Shown here: in pieces, positions 4,875 through 6,150 of the stretch | How the letters are laid out: the number at the start of each line of letters is the position of its first letter | Position numbering within the stretch: position 1 is the first letter of the stretch | Origin: Flavipsychrobacter stenotrophus | GTDB lineage: Bacteria; Bacteroidota; Bacteroidia; Chitinophagales; Chitinophagaceae | DNA: 6,150 nt | Assembly: GCA_947379685.1 (NCBI GenBank) | Contig: CANCOG010000317.1 | Coordinates: 1-6,150 of the forward strand | Direction: 5' to 3' | Position numbers and translations under genes: made by a program | The notes under the pieces: generated by a model | What the model was told of the DNA's origin: nothing | Database searches by the model: none | Seen by the model: the letters and a program-made list of their open reading frames with translations, nothing else

Positions 4875-6150
4875 TTATTCTTTTACCAGTTTCTTAGTGA
4901 TCTTCTGGCTTCCTGAAGTCAATTCAACTATGTATAAACCAGATGCCATGTTTTTCAACGGGATGTTAACGGTACCGCTGGTTTGCAAACCGAGGTTCTT
5001 GTTGAAAACGCTGATCCCGCTGATATCGGTAACATTCAGGGTAACAACTTCAGCCTTTGCGTTGGTGAAAGCAATATTCACTTCGTCAGTTGCCGGGTTA
5101 GGCACCATATTTACGTCAAGTACTTTTGCAGCTGTTTGAGTGGCAGCGGATGGGTCCATCCTCAGTTCAAACCTGCTGTTACCCTGTGATTTTTTGTCTT
5201 CAGTTACTGCGAACTTATATTCTGTTCCCTGCTCCAGCATTACTTCGCTGTTCAGGAAATTGTCGTGCAGGTAAACCTTGCCACCTGCAGGTATTGCCAG
5301 ATTTTCAGCCCTGATAATGAAATCCATGGCAAAGCTGCAGTTAACACCCAGCTTAATTGCTTTTTCTGCCTGGTATGGGCGGGCATCAATAGCCAGTGCC
5401 TGTCCTTCAGCTGAAATACTGTAGAAATTGAAATCAGGACCATTGCGCTTTGCAGCATCCATCTTGCGGTCTTCCTGCTCAGTAGCAGCGTCGTCGAACC
5501 TGATGTTCAGCATATCGAACATATGGTAGTTGGCATCGTATACATTCAAAGTAAGGTATTCAGTGTGTGCCTTCATCAGGCTGTAAGCGCTGGAAATAGT
5601 CTGGCCCTTGTTGTTTTCTGAGAAGTTAAGGATTGAGCTGTCGTTCATCGCCCTTACCTGGAAGGCATCGTTTGCCTGAATGTAGTAAGGAATAGCAACC
5701 GGGGTGCTGCCACCTGTAGAATAAGGAATAGACTGGAACTGACCGGCAACACCGAGGAATGGATTCCAGATGTAGAACGATGCACCAGTGATTTGATCGG
5801 CTTGTGCTGCATTGAACAGAATTGTGCCAATGTCAACTGGGGAAGCATATGGATTGCCTACCATGTTGTAGTCCTGATGCAATCCGGTAGAACCTTTTGA
5901 CATAGTAACTACCTTATCGCCCTGGTTCAAAGCACCGGTCATTTTGATAACAGTTGATGAGATAACAGTATAAGGGCCAAAGCCTAATCCCTGTCCTTTT
6001 GAACCGCGGTAGTAAACACGAATACCTTCGAAAGACTGCAGCTTGTTGGTATCTCCGGCACCATATGCGCTGGTGAATGGGCTCCAACCCGGATCATAAG
6101 CCATAGATGAATTACCGCTGTAAGGGTTGTAGCGGTAAGAAGAAGGTGCA
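4875..6150 (-). CDS. T9SS-secreted surface protein, C-terminal part (cut by window edge)
   Basis: The frame is open to the right window edge (APSSYRYNPYSGNSS precedes the internal Met at 6104), so 424 residues of the C-terminal end are seen and the true start lies outside. The last 78 residues (about 4878-5111) are a type A T9SS sorting domain: VPNPATDEVNIAF, a central VTDISGISVFN, and MASGLYIVEL...KITKKLVKE. It directs export through the outer membrane and attachment or release at the surface. Before it lies a region common in large Bacteroidota surface proteins: FEGIRVYYRGSKGQG (about 6029-5988), a V-IKMTGALNQGD strand, YNMVGNPYASPVDIG (about 5867-5826), FYIWNP, then an AFQVRA...LNFSENNK motif. 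This segment is typical of long adhesin-like proteins of unknown ligand. No catalytic motif is visible. A terminator follows immediately. Gene order gives no functional link to the metal-related genes. Confidence 0.9.
   Translation of the reverse strand, partial: APSSYRYNPYSGNSSMAYDPGWSPFTSAYGAGDTNKLQSFEGIRVYYRGSKGQGLGFGPYTVISSTVIKMTGALNQGDKVVTMSKGSTGLHQDYNMVGNPYASPVDIGTILFNAAQADQITGASFYIWNPFLGVAGQFQSIPYSTGGSTPVAIPYYIQANDAFQVRAMNDSSILNFSENNKGQTISSAYSLMKAHTEYLTLNVYDANYHMFDMLNIRFDDAATEQEDRKMDAAKRNGPDFNFYSISAEGQALAIDARPYQAEKAIKLGVNCSFAMDFIIRAENLAIPAGGKVYLHDNFLNSEVMLEQGTEYKFAVTEDKKSQGNSRFELRMDPSAATQTAAKVLDVNMVPNPATDEVNIAFTNAKAEVVTLNVTDISGISVFNKNLGLQTSGTVNIPLKNMASGLYIVELTSGSQKITKKLVKE

Overview
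The window looks like chromosomal DNA of a Bacteroidota bacterium, most likely in or near the Chitinophagaceae/Sphingobacteriia. The reasons are a C-terminal type IX secretion (T9SS) sorting tail, a TonB-dependent receptor with the N-terminal carboxypeptidase-regulatory-like domain usual in this phylum, a PepSY-like periplasmic protein, and starts without strong Shine-Dalgarno sequences. The genus is an inference from style, not from a marker gene.

Layout: (1) 1-1291, minus strand, a tight three-gene operon. In transcription order it holds a small single-pass membrane protein resembling the anti-sigma partners of ECF sigma factors, a membrane-anchored Spy/CpxP-type metal-sensor-like protein with a proline-rich tail, and an MbnP-like exported protein cut by the left window edge. 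(2) 1292-1515, a divergent intergenic region. (3) 1516-4206, plus strand, an exported PepSY-like protein followed by a 725-residue TonB-dependent outer-membrane receptor. (4) 4207-4874, a repeat-rich island: two inverted, roughly 60-bp copies of a CGCAAAG-rich repeat bracket an AT-rich gene for an 82-residue two-helix membrane protein and a perfect 23-bp-stem hairpin, with a rho-independent terminator for the next gene at the right. (5) 4875-6150, minus strand, the C-terminal part of a large T9SS-secreted surface protein that runs off the right edge.

The most coherent reading of regions 1-3 is an envelope locus for metal (copper or iron) handling: an outer-membrane importer and a PepSY-like periplasmic protein on one side, and an MbnP-like protein, a metal/stress sensor-like protein and a putative membrane regulator on the other. 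MbnP-type proteins and TonB receptors also occur together in methanobactin (copper chelator) loci, but no methanobactin precursor or MbnH-type dihaem protein is visible here. The metal assignment is inference. No sigma factor gene accompanies the anti-sigma-like gene. Region 4 is the part least explained by ordinary gene content.
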